From the IMG/VR virus record IMGVR_UViG_3300025122_000008, positions 1 through 64,000 of that record: a stretch of 64,000 nucleotides of DNA. The stretch is one strand, 5' to 3'. Positions 1 to 7,620 of this stretch are shown here, in pieces. Made by a program: the position numbers and the translations under genes. Under the pieces are notes generated by a model. The model searched no databases, was not told the origin of the DNA, and worked only from the letters and a program-made list of their open reading frames with translations. Each line of letters opens with the position of its first letter. The first letter of the stretch is position 1. This stretch comes from a virus.

Positions 1-1
1 T

Positions 2-148
2 AATAAATTTCTAGATGGACAATATAGAAAAGACGGAAGCAATAAAGAGTTGTTAAACCTAATTGGCAATTTTGAATTTACCCCTTTTAGAGATGGTATA
101 ATGAAGGTTTTTAAATGGTATAACGAGCAAAGGGTTTGTGAAAAATGA
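2..148 (+). CDS. fcl: GDP-L-fucose synthase, C-terminal end (partial at left edge)
   Basis: An open frame enters from the left edge and stops at a TGA that overlaps the next ATG (ATGA). The visible 48 residues contain DGQYRKDGSNKELL and FEFTPFRDGIMKVFKWYNEQ. From memory this matches the C-terminus of GDP-L-fucose synthases, where the human enzyme has DGQFKKTASNSKL and FRFTPFKQAVKETCAWF. The enzyme epimerises and reduces GDP-4-keto-6-deoxymannose, the product of Gmd, to GDP-L-fucose in the cytoplasm. The gmd gene two places downstream supports the call. The catalytic part lies outside the window, so activity cannot be judged. Confidence 0.8.
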   Translation, partial: NKFLDGQYRKDGSNKELLNLIGNFEFTPFRDGIMKVFKWYNEQRVCEK

Positions 149-1446
149 AAATAGGCTGCTTAATATATGCCCTCGGTGCTGCTCACGAGAAGATAGCAAA
201 ATGCGCTGTTAATAGTTTTTCTAAATTTCATCCGGATGTTACACTTCATTTTGTAACAAACGACAATGTAGAAGAATATGAAACGACACAAGAATTTGAA
301 ACAGAATATCACAATAATCACGGCATTTTTCGTTATGCATTAGCACTAGAGTTAATGGAAAAAGAACAGTATGATAAATTAATTATTCTAGGCGCCGACA
401 CCATTACTTGCGCAAGATTATCTGAATTTGTAGAAGAAAATGATCATGATATATTAGGTACTTTAGATTACGACTATCAAATAACTTTTCCGTGGCGCCG
501 CGGCGACGGCGACGTTGTAACTATTTATGAACCTACGCTGATTTTACATTATGATGCCTTTACACCATTGCCCAAGCTTAAGTATGATTATTATTATAAT
601 GTAGATGTGCACGAAGCTCAAACGGAACTTATTAAATCCGACAAACAAGGTATCGTGCGCATATTCTACGAAAATATAAATGCTGATGTAATATGTTTTA
701 ATGGTACTTCCGGTTTAAAGGCTGTTGTTGATGCGTCTTTAGATTATTGGGAGCTTTTCTATAATCGAAAAATCAGACCTACCCATGAATTCTATGCCGA
801 ACAGGGTGGGGTAAATATTGTAAATATTTTATCAAAATTGTCAGTAGACTATGCCGGATCTGCACCTCAAGACACAGAGGGAATCACGGTATCTAGGGAA
901 CTTAACCATAGATATATGAAAGAACACCGTATGGTTATTCCCGATATTAAAATTAAAATAGTCGATTCCGATCATGATCGCCCTCGATCGAACCATTACA
1001 CGCCCGGGCGTCATCTCGAACCTCACGTGCCCATATACAACGTACAAGCGAAATTTTCGGATGATATAGAATTTTTTCTAAGAGGAGGCACCGCCCCTCA
1101 ACCGAAAGAATTTCCTAAAATTTTTAAGTTTCTGGAGGAACGTGGGCTTATGGCCCCTACCCCGGCCGAAATACCGCCTTTGAGATTCGACTACATAAGC
1201 TCGGCTATGCAAGAAAAATCAATAAATATTAGAAACTTTACAGTTAAAGATGGTAAACTATACTCTGTAGACGGAAGACAGATTAAAGTATGGCATTATT
1301 GTGATGGATTTTCTGAGGGCACCAAAGAAGAACTGGAGCGCTCGCTGAATTCGTATATCTTTTACTTATTCAATGATGAAACCAAAAACTTTTTTAAAAA
1401 TAATTGCAATTGTGGAAAATTTTTTGATAAACAATTTAAACTATAG
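145..1446 (+). CDS. Glycosyltransferase-like protein (GT-A type, predicted)
   Basis: 433 aa. The N-terminal half reads like a nucleotide-diphospho-sugar transferase. It opens with MKIGCLIYALG, then a segment on surface residues and HFVTNDN. A stretch YDKLIILGADTI near residues 80-90 occupies the usual position of the metal-binding DxD region, although a strict DxD is not present. The C-terminal ~200 residues are not recognised and carry a GC-rich, Pro/His-containing linker around residues 285-330. The gene sits between the fcl and gmd homologues and overlaps fcl by 4 nt, so it is probably co-translated with them. The likely role is transfer of fucose or a related sugar, but acceptor and linkage cannot be read. 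The GT assignment rests on motif pattern and context only. Confidence 0.55.
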   Translation: MKIGCLIYALGAAHEKIAKCAVNSFSKFHPDVTLHFVTNDNVEEYETTQEFETEYHNNHGIFRYALALELMEKEQYDKLIILGADTITCARLSEFVEENDHDILGTLDYDYQITFPWRRGDGDVVTIYEPTLILHYDAFTPLPKLKYDYYYNVDVHEAQTELIKSDKQGIVRIFYENINADVICFNGTSGLKAVVDASLDYWELFYNRKIRPTHEFYAEQGGVNIVNILSKLSVDYAGSAPQDTEGITVSRELNHRYMKEHRMVIPDIKIKIVDSDHDRPRSNHYTPGRHLEPHVPIYNVQAKFSDDIEFFLRGGTAPQPKEFPKIFKFLEERGLMAPTPAEIPPLRFDYISSAMQEKSINIRNFTVKDGKLYSVDGRQIKVWHYCDGFSEGTKEELERSLNSYIFYLFNDETKNFFKNNCNCGKFFDKQFKL

Positions 1447-1458
1447 AGGGAAAAACAT

Positions 1459-2433
1459 ATGAAAACAGCACTAGTAACAGGAGTTACGGGCCAAGACGGA
1501 TCATATTTAGCGGAGCTTCTGCTATCAAAAGGATATCGTGTAATAGGCGTCAAAAGACGCACATCTTTATTAGCTACCGACAGAATAGATCATATATTTA
1601 ATAACGTTAATTTTATTTTAGAATACGGAAATCTACACGATGCAGGATGCTTTTGGAAGCTGCTATATAAACATATGCCCGACGAAATTTATAACATAGG
1701 GGCGCAATCGCACGTACGTGTTTCTTTTGATGTGCCAGAAGAAACGGTTGATACAATTGCAATGGGCACGTTGAGATTGTTAAACGCATACAAAGAAATT
1801 TGTCCGGACTCTAAATTTTACCAAGCATCATCTTCAGAAATGTTCGGTGATAATCCACTTCCTCCGTTTAATGAAGAGACCACTTTTAGCCCAGCGAGCC
1901 CTTATGCCTGCGCTAAAGTATTTGCACACAATTTGATAAGAAATTATAGAGAAAGCTATAATCTACACGCATCTAGTGGTATATTGTTTAATCACGAGTC
2001 TCCTCGTCGGGGAGAGACGTTTGTTACGAGAAAAATTACTATGGCGGCCGCCAAGATTAAACTGGGGTTACAAAAGGAATTGTATTTGGGCAACTTAAGC
2101 GCGCGCCGTGATTGGGGATATGCCGGAGATTACGTAGAGGCTATGTGGCTTATGTTACAACAGGATGCTCCGGAGGATTATGTTATCGCCACAGGAAAAA
2201 GCCATACGGTTAAAGAATTTTTAAACTATGTGTTTAAATACGCTGGTTTGGGAGATCCAAGCGACTATGTAAAAATAGACGCCAGGCTTTTTAGACCACA
2301 CGAGGTGCCCTTTTTACTTGGTGATCCGAGTAAGGCAAAAAAAGAATTAAATTGGAGTCCCAAAGTGGACTTTAAAGAATTAGCAGAAATGATGTATAAT
2401 GCTGATTATAGACTAATCAAGAAAGGAATATAA
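1459..2433 (+). CDS. gmd: GDP-mannose 4,6-dehydratase
   Basis: 324 aa, slightly shorter than the usual 340-370. It is a short-chain dehydrogenase/reductase that converts GDP-D-mannose to GDP-4-keto-6-deoxy-D-mannose, the first step to GDP-L-fucose. The NADP-binding glycine motif GVTGQDGSYLAELL is at residues 8-21 and is diagnostic for Gmd. SSSEMFG supplies the catalytic Ser/Glu region, and YACAK (Y149, K153) is the catalytic Tyr-Lys pair. NHESPRRGETFVTRKI is the family substrate-binding segment. An AGAGGGA ribosome-binding site lies upstream. With fcl at the left edge it completes the GDP-fucose pathway. Confidence 0.93.
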   Translation: MKTALVTGVTGQDGSYLAELLLSKGYRVIGVKRRTSLLATDRIDHIFNNVNFILEYGNLHDAGCFWKLLYKHMPDEIYNIGAQSHVRVSFDVPEETVDTIAMGTLRLLNAYKEICPDSKFYQASSSEMFGDNPLPPFNEETTFSPASPYACAKVFAHNLIRNYRESYNLHASSGILFNHESPRRGETFVTRKITMAAAKIKLGLQKELYLGNLSARRDWGYAGDYVEAMWLMLQQDAPEDYVIATGKSHTVKEFLNYVFKYAGLGDPSDYVKIDARLFRPHEVPFLLGDPSKAKKELNWSPKVDFKELAEMMYNADYRLIKKGI

Positions 2434-2607
2434 ATGTCTACCAAGAAAAAAAATGAAAATCTATTTAACTACGTCTCTGAGGCAGAGGTTAAAGAATTGG
2501 TCGAGGTAATGTTGGGGGATGCTTTTCGAGAACACTCACGTCAATTGGAAGCACATCTTCGAAGTATACACGATAGAATACAAAATCTAGAAACTACGAG
2601 GCGATAA
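2434..2607 (+). CDS. Small hypothetical protein (57 aa)
   Basis: The ATG follows the gmd stop directly, behind an AAAGGAAT ribosome-binding site. The 57-residue product starts MSTKKKNENLFNYVSEAEV and is charged and probably helical: VKELVEVMLGDAFREHSRQLEAHLRSIHDRIQNLE has heptad-like spacing suggesting a short coiled coil. Its TAA overlaps the next ATG (TAATG), the coupling used throughout this genome, which supports it being real. Function unknown; it could be a small structural or accessory protein. Confidence 0.65.
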   Translation: MSTKKKNENLFNYVSEAEVKELVEVMLGDAFREHSRQLEAHLRSIHDRIQNLETTRR

Positions 2608-2831
2608 TGAAATTATCGAGCCAAGCGATGGGCGCCCTCATGATGGCGCTTCAAAAGTGTCTTATGGAGGAAACTGATATAGTTCCTCTATTAGAAGAAA
2701 TGAATTTTCAAGTGGATGGCACCTCTCAATCAGAACTGGTCATAACCAACCCTCCCGTAGTAACTTTAGAAGATGTGGAAGTAAAAACTGTTCCCGATTT
2801 CGTTGAAAATGTTTTGAACGATACGGAGTAG
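2607..2831 (+). CDS. Small hypothetical acidic protein (74 aa)
   Basis: 74 aa, starting MKLSSQAMGALMMALQKCLMEETDIVPLLEEMNF. An N-terminal amphipathic helix is followed by a Val/Glu-rich tail (VVTLEDVEVKTVPDFVENVL). The start overlaps the stop of the preceding 57-aa gene by one base, so the two are translationally coupled. I recall proteins of this type next to sigma-factor genes in aquatic T4-like phages but know of no function. No catalytic motif, signal peptide or membrane segment is visible. Confidence 0.7.
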   Translation: MKLSSQAMGALMMALQKCLMEETDIVPLLEEMNFQVDGTSQSELVITNPPVVTLEDVEVKTVPDFVENVLNDTE

Positions 2832-2845
2832 AGCACGCAATATAT

Positions 2846-3094
2846 ATGCCACGTTATGCCTATAGGTGCGCCCTGTGTAAGAGAGAGTTTATGACGATGC
2901 ATTCTTCTGACGAAGAATTAAAAAAGTGCGATCTCGACGACTGTGGAGGTGCCCTGGTGAAGCTTTTAACCAGGCCCTCTTATGGTAAAAAGAAGGCAAA
3001 GGGGAGAAAAATGGGTGACCTAACAGAAGAATTTATTAAGGATTCTAGAGAGGAATTAAAAAAGCAGCGGGATGAGTTAGAGCAAAACAGATGA
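2846..3094 (+). CDS. FmdB-like zinc-ribbon protein
   Basis: 82 aa. The N-terminus MPRYAYRC-x2-C with C8, C11, C28 and C33 is the FmdB/CxxC_CxxC single zinc ribbon, known as a small putative regulatory domain. The C-terminal half is Lys/Glu-rich and helical. Family members are common in phage and bacterial genomes and their molecular role is not settled; a regulatory or nucleic-acid-binding role is an inference. The stop overlaps the next start by 4 nt (ATGA). Position just upstream of the late sigma factor is compatible with, but does not prove, a transcription-related job. Confidence 0.7.
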   Translation: MPRYAYRCALCKREFMTMHSSDEELKKCDLDDCGGALVKLLTRPSYGKKKAKGRKMGDLTEEFIKDSREELKKQRDELEQNR

Positions 3095-3435
3095 CATATT
3101 TAGTATTAGGTTTATTAGTATCGGTGGCTTTTAATATTATATTGATTTGGTATTTAAGTAATGTGTTATCTAAACTTTTATATACGTCGGATAATTTAGG
3201 AGATTTGTTTATTGCATTACGTATGTATGAAGGGTTTGTAACCTCTTTATATAATATGGATGCGTATCATGGTGAACCAATTATCGAGGAACTAATACTA
3301 AAAACCAAATTACTTCGTGAAGAAGTACAACGGTTTGATCAGATATATGGGCTTACAACAGATACAGATTCCCTTGAAGAGGTACTAGCGAATGACGATG
3401 ATAGAGAAGAAGAAGAAGCGGCGCAAGAGAACTAA
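3091..3435 (+). CDS. Single-pass membrane protein, unknown function
   Basis: 114 aa. Residues 2-24 (TYLVLGLLVSVAFNIILIWYL) form one clear transmembrane segment at the N-terminus. A soluble helical part follows, with a conserved-looking YEGFVTSLYNMDAYHGEPII segment, then an acidic C-terminal tail rich in Glu/Asp. The 3' end overlaps the start of the sigma-factor gene by 44 nt in another frame. I recall similar proteins in aquatic T4-like phages but know no function. It is expected in the host inner membrane. Confidence 0.7.
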   Translation: MTYLVLGLLVSVAFNIILIWYLSNVLSKLLYTSDNLGDLFIALRMYEGFVTSLYNMDAYHGEPIIEELILKTKLLREEVQRFDQIYGLTTDTDSLEEVLANDDDREEEEAAQEN

Positions 3436-4102
3436 AAATTATTATTTTACTAAGGTTCACGAAGAAGCAATAGTAGAATATTCACAACCAAATACCACGA
3501 GAGAGCGCAAGTCTGAGCTTTATGTTGCGCTTATCCAGCCAGCACTCAACGAGATGGTTAATAAAATAGTTTTTACTTATAGGTTTACCTCACTTCCCAA
3601 CATTGACTCTCTAAGAGAGGACTGTAAGATTTGGCTTACTACAATACTTGATAAATATGATCCAGATAAGGGATCAAAAGCATTTTCATATTTTAGCGTT
3701 GTTACTAAAAACTGGTTTATTCACAAGGTAAAGAAAAACGCATCTCGTGCCAAAAAAGAGGTGTACCTTGAGGATATGATAAATAAAGTTGAAGAAGATG
3801 TGGTATCTTCTGAGAAACAATATGACCAAATAAGAGAAGAGCAGGAATTTTGGCAGAATTTTACTAAAGAGATGTCTAGTTGGGACGTGGATATGCTTAA
3901 GGATAATGAAAAAAAAGTTCTTGAAGCGGTTAAGATTATATTTGAGTCCTCGGCCGATATAGAAATTTTCAATAAAAAAGCTATTTATTTATACTTAAGA
4001 GAGATAACGGGTTTGAATACCAAACAAGTGGTTAATAACCTTAATAAGCTTCGTAAAAAATATAGGGTATTTAAAGGAAAATGGGAAAGCGGAGAAATTT
4101 AG
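3392..4102 (+). CDS. 55: Late-transcription sigma factor, T4 gp55-like
   Basis: 236 aa (T4 gp55 is 185 aa). After a very basic N-terminus comes a sigma-70 region-2-like segment: PNIDSLREDCKIWLTTILDKYDPDKGSKAFSYFSVVTKNWFIHKVKK, roughly residues 69-117. This matches T4 gp55, where an equivalent stretch reads '[27 protein letters not shown]'. Gp55 replaces the host sigma on RNA polymerase and recognises TATAAATA late promoters; such a box is present at 36151. The first ATG overlaps the upstream gene by 44 nt; a second in-frame ATG at 3398 is possible. The C-terminal ~70 residues are helical and unassigned. Confidence 0.8.
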   Translation: MTMIEKKKKRRKRTKNYYFTKVHEEAIVEYSQPNTTRERKSELYVALIQPALNEMVNKIVFTYRFTSLPNIDSLREDCKIWLTTILDKYDPDKGSKAFSYFSVVTKNWFIHKVKKNASRAKKEVYLEDMINKVEEDVVSSEKQYDQIREEQEFWQNFTKEMSSWDVDMLKDNEKKVLEAVKIIFESSADIEIFNKKAIYLYLREITGLNTKQVVNNLNKLRKKYRVFKGKWESGEI

Positions 4103-4377
4103 AAGATTATATCAACGAAGCAACCCGAAATATTCGGGAGGATCGTGCATTGGCCAAAACACTTCTTATGGAGGCCATGGGCGATATGAAGACTGGAGAA
4201 ACTACTCGCCGCGAACTTGGTCCAATCGCAGCCAAATACATTGAAAACTTACAGCGCTCTAATGAGCAGATGGTTAAGCTAACATCGCTTCTACAGAAAC
4301 AAAGCCATGGCATTGAGGGACTTTCAGAAGAAGACAAAGCAGATATATACGATGTGCTAAACAGAGAAACTGAATAG
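4081..4377 (+). CDS. Small helical protein, candidate small terminase subunit (gp16-like)
   Basis: 98 aa, strongly helical and charged. The segment RRELGPIAAKYIENLQRSNEQMVKLTSLLQK recalls the central coiled-coil of T4-type small terminase gp16, which contains an [25 protein letters not shown] stretch. The resemblance is of pattern, not strong identity. An alternative is a gp33-like late co-activator, since the gene directly follows and overlaps the gp55-like gene by 22 nt; it does not resemble T4 gp33 to me. The large terminase lies far away at 50087. Confidence 0.4.
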   Translation: MGKRRNLEDYINEATRNIREDRALAKTLLMEAMGDMKTGETTRRELGPIAAKYIENLQRSNEQMVKLTSLLQKQSHGIEGLSEEDKADIYDVLNRETE

Positions 4378-5621
4378 TGTCTCGTGGGAAAAAAACATCT
4401 CTTTTGGATATTAAATTTGGTGAGCTTAATAGCTCCTATCTTGAGGCCGAAAACGCACCAAACCAACACTCCTTAAGCCATCGGCGCACGTCCATTTCAA
4501 GTGCGTGGAGAGCGGCCAGATCAGACTGGTATACGCCTGATTTAAACGTGGGTCTTGATTCTCCCGCCTACGCCTTAATACTAAGGTCAACCCAACAAAA
4601 GAGGCCCTTGATGACAAATTCTGTACAGCTACTCAAGGCTAACTTTAATTCGACCTCCGTTAACGAAGAAGTGTTGGTTACCGAGGTGCCTAAATATTAT
4701 ACGTATAAAGTTTGGCCACTTGAATATAATTCAGCTGCTCACGAACCTCCTAAAAGCCTATCCGAGGTTAAAGGAATGCACCAGGGTAGAATTAATATGG
4801 CGCCAGACGCGTTTGCCGAAATGGGTTCTAGTCTAGAGGGGGTATCGCTGCCGCCGGGGCTGGTTTGTGAGTATAGATATGGGAATAAATATGGAATAGA
4901 CACTATAGTGCTTACTAAAGTTGCTGGCGAACAATTTCAATTTCAAGGCGTAAAAATAGATGATTCTTGGAAAGGTGCTGTATTACAAACACACATGAAT
5001 GTTCCCCCGGCTCCACAAGCCATTATCCCTGGAAACCTTATGTTGATTGGCGACAGTCAAACCTCGTCAGTCACTTTTAGATCTACTTTGAAAGCCGGGC
5101 TAAAAGCGAAGGGGATCACAATGCATGCGCAGTGGAAATCTGGTACTGGAGTGCTAGCTTGGGGACAGAAATCAGAAGGGGATTATTGGGAAATCGAGAA
5201 TCCGTATGGTAAATTATTTTCTGAAGTTAATAATTTTCGGCCAGAACACATTATCATAGAGCTTGGAGGAAACGACAGTCGTGTATATTTTAAGAAAGAA
5301 TCCGCGTATGGAATAAGATTAAGGTTGTGGGCAAAACTTCTTATTGCAACCGGTGCAAAGATTTATTGGTTCGGCCCTTCTTTTTCAACTCAGACTGGTT
5401 ATGACCCTTTGAGACAAAAGATAAGAGATTTTCAAAGAAATATATTCTCCAACACATCTGTAACCTGGTATGACATGGTACCACATACGACTGGCCTAAC
5501 TTATCAGGCTAATGATCCAGGGGTGCACTTTGATCAGAGTTCATATAAAACGTGGGCCGAGCGCTTGCTTGCCGCGGCGCCGCTAGCAAATATTTCTCAT
5601 ACGGCGGCCCCAAGCGCATAA
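4377..5621 (+). CDS. Baseplate-type protein with C-terminal SGNH/GDSL hydrolase domain
   Basis: 414 aa, GTG start overlapping the previous TAG. Residues 1-205 are the N-terminal domain shared with the next two genes. Residues ~220-405 look like an SGNH hydrolase: block I MLIGDSQTSS with D226 and S227, block III ELGGND with N299, and a late D380-PGV-H384 in place of the usual DxxH (one residue longer here). SGNH enzymes are esterases or lipases that often deacetylate polysaccharides, so a role in opening host capsule or cell-wall glycans during adsorption is plausible. The lysozyme-bearing paralogue next door suggests the same location, the baseplate hub or spike. Confidence 0.65.
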   Translation: MSRGKKTSLLDIKFGELNSSYLEAENAPNQHSLSHRRTSISSAWRAARSDWYTPDLNVGLDSPAYALILRSTQQKRPLMTNSVQLLKANFNSTSVNEEVLVTEVPKYYTYKVWPLEYNSAAHEPPKSLSEVKGMHQGRINMAPDAFAEMGSSLEGVSLPPGLVCEYRYGNKYGIDTIVLTKVAGEQFQFQGVKIDDSWKGAVLQTHMNVPPAPQAIIPGNLMLIGDSQTSSVTFRSTLKAGLKAKGITMHAQWKSGTGVLAWGQKSEGDYWEIENPYGKLFSEVNNFRPEHIIIELGGNDSRVYFKKESAYGIRLRLWAKLLIATGAKIYWFGPSFSTQTGYDPLRQKIRDFQRNIFSNTSVTWYDMVPHTTGLTYQANDPGVHFDQSSYKTWAERLLAAAPLANISHTAAPSA

Positions 5622-5665
5622 AAGTAAATGTTGGGGGTAATTATAGACGAACTACGGTATATAAC

Positions 5666-6295
5666 ATGGTAAACAAATATAAAAATATTTCAGACATTAA
5701 ATTTGGCCAACTTAACGATTCGCTTTTACAGGCAGAATTCAGCCCCGCTCAGCAAACTTTAAGCAGAAGACGAACCTCTACGACTCAGGCACTTAGGGCC
5801 CCCGTTAAAAGTCTTTATGAACAAGATTTGGCCAAGGGCACTGACCGCGCGGCCTTTGCCATAATATTAAGGGCTACCGAGCAAAAGAGGCCCTTGATGA
5901 CAAATTCTGCGCAATTGCTTAAGGCCAATTTTAACTCGACTTCTGTCGGTGAAGAGGTGTTGATTACTGAAGTACCCAGGTATTATACTTATAAAGTTTG
6001 GGTTTCGGAGGGGCCTTCCGCTGCCCACGAACCTCCTAAAAACCTATCCGAGGTTAAAGGAATGCACCAGGGTAGAATTAATATGGCGCCAGATGCGTTT
6101 GTTGCTTCGGGTACCGGCTTTGAAGGTACTAGGCTTCCCCCCGGATTAGTTTGTGAGTATAGATATGGAGATAAATATGCCCAGGCGCCCATAATATTAA
6201 CCAGGCCGGCCCCTATACAGTTTCAACTGCCGGGCGTCAAAATGGATGATACCTGGAAGAATCCCCTGAGGCCCCGGTCGGGTTTGGTGACTTAG
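5666..6295 (+). CDS. Baseplate-type paralogue, N-terminal domain only
   Basis: The reading frame is open from 5552, but the conserved paralogous start MVNKYKNISDIKFGQLN begins at the ATG at 5666, so I place the start there (209 aa). It consists of the shared domain alone and ends shortly after VKMDDTWKN with no enzymatic tail. Residue patterns such as QKRPLMTNSAQLLKANFNSTSV and EEVLITEVPRYYTYKVW are near-identical to both neighbours. I suspect an OB-fold like that of T4 gp5, from the strand pattern, but cannot prove it. Possibly a plain subunit of the same ring or hub. Confidence 0.65.
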   Translation: MVNKYKNISDIKFGQLNDSLLQAEFSPAQQTLSRRRTSTTQALRAPVKSLYEQDLAKGTDRAAFAIILRATEQKRPLMTNSAQLLKANFNSTSVGEEVLITEVPRYYTYKVWVSEGPSAAHEPPKNLSEVKGMHQGRINMAPDAFVASGTGFEGTRLPPGLVCEYRYGDKYAQAPIILTRPAPIQFQLPGVKMDDTWKNPLRPRSGLVT

Positions 6296-6296
6296 T

Positions 6297-7592
6297 ATGG
6301 CAAGAAAATATAAAACTATTTCAGATATTAAATTCGGAGAGCTTAATGGTTCGCTTCTCCAGGCGGAATTAAGCATGGAACAGGACTCTTTAAGTAAAAG
6401 GCGAACCTCTACGACTCAGACGCTTAGAGCGCCAGCTAAGGCACAATATGAACAAGATTTAGTCGGCGGATCCGATCGTCCTCAGCTTGCTATAATACTG
6501 AGAAGCACCGAACAAAAGAGGCCCTTGATGACAAGTCCGATACAATTACTTAGGGCCAACTTTAATTCAACCTCTGTCAGCGAAGAGGTGTTGATTACTG
6601 AAGTACCCAGGTATTATACTTATAAAGTTTGGCCGATCGAATATAATTCCGCAGCTCTAGAGCCACCCAAAAGTTTGTCCGCTGTTAAAGGAATACATCA
6701 GGGCAGAATTAACATGGCGCCAGATGCATTTTGTGCACCAGGATCTGATTTTGAGGGCGTCGGGCTTCCCGAAGGATTGGTTTGTGAGTATAGATATGGA
6801 GATAAATATTCTCTTTCTCCTATACTGTTAACGCGCCCGGCCGATATACAGTTTCAGCTACCGGGCGTTAAGATGGATGACACCTGGAAAAGTCACATGA
6901 AACAACGCTTTCAATTAGATCCCATGAATATTCCTGGTCCAGTGGTACCCGTAAAGGATACTATTGACTTTTTCAACAAAATGAAGGGAAGTGGCAAATT
7001 CCCCGGGTTCTGTGATGCTATGATTGCTGGCATGGTGGCGAATGCCAAAAGTGAATCCAATTTTAGGAACAATGCTGTTGGTGACAAAGTTAGCGATCTT
7101 GGCGCCAACGCCAGACGTACTGAACGAGCCATTTTTACTACTCCACGCCAGAAAACTAAATGGACTGGTACCGGCGGCGAAGATTATTATTGTTCTTTCG
7201 GATATTGGCAATTGAACGTTTGCGGCGGCGGTGGCGTAAGATTTGCAAAAAAATTTGGATTTTGGCCAACTCACGCGGGGAACAAACAAGCTCTTCTTAC
7301 GGCCATACACGACCCAGATAAACAATTTGACTTTATGTTTGAAGAGATGAAAAGAATATTTGGGAGTAAAGTATCGGACTGTTCTCTGGATGGCACATAC
7401 TGGGGCCAACAAATAGCAATAAAATTTGAAAAATGCGTTGGTTGCTTTGAGCCGGGGTACAGAAAAGTTACAGAATCAGGAAGAGTATTAGACGACAGGG
7501 GGACATTAAAACGTGGTGCAGTTGCTCAAGGTTTGCTTGAGGTTGTTAACAAGGGTGGGATCCCCGGCAGACCCATACCCCCCATTGATTAA
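6297..7592 (+). CDS. Baseplate hub-type protein with C-terminal phage tail lysozyme domain
   Basis: 431 aa. Residues 1-200 are the paralogous domain. From ~215 to 400 follows a domain resembling phage tail lysozyme (the Phage_lysozyme2 family): FCDAMIAGMVANAKSESNF with likely catalytic E253, then SFGYWQLNVCGGGG, which corresponds to the family's 'GLFQ/W' segment. The architecture (binding domain plus lysozyme) mirrors T4 gp5, which cuts peptidoglycan when the tail tube enters the periplasm. It lies directly upstream of a spike-like gene, gp25 and gp6, which supports a baseplate location. Start ATG follows the previous TAG by one base. Confidence 0.75.
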   Translation: MARKYKTISDIKFGELNGSLLQAELSMEQDSLSKRRTSTTQTLRAPAKAQYEQDLVGGSDRPQLAIILRSTEQKRPLMTSPIQLLRANFNSTSVSEEVLITEVPRYYTYKVWPIEYNSAALEPPKSLSAVKGIHQGRINMAPDAFCAPGSDFEGVGLPEGLVCEYRYGDKYSLSPILLTRPADIQFQLPGVKMDDTWKSHMKQRFQLDPMNIPGPVVPVKDTIDFFNKMKGSGKFPGFCDAMIAGMVANAKSESNFRNNAVGDKVSDLGANARRTERAIFTTPRQKTKWTGTGGEDYYCSFGYWQLNVCGGGGVRFAKKFGFWPTHAGNKQALLTAIHDPDKQFDFMFEEMKRIFGSKVSDCSLDGTYWGQQIAIKFEKCVGCFEPGYRKVTESGRVLDDRGTLKRGAVAQGLLEVVNKGGIPGRPIPPID

Positions 7593-7620
7593 AAAAAAGA
7601 TATAGGATACTAATTATATT

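Noticed and set aside
841-1047. Antisense ORF and other minus-strand ORFs across the window
   Set aside because: All minus-strand frames lie opposite well-supported + strand genes, lack plausible ribosome-binding sites and have shadow-type composition.
5552-5665. Longer start for the second baseplate paralogue
   Set aside because: The extra 38 residues overlap the upstream gene and have no counterpart in the paralogues, whose homology begins at the ATG at 5666.
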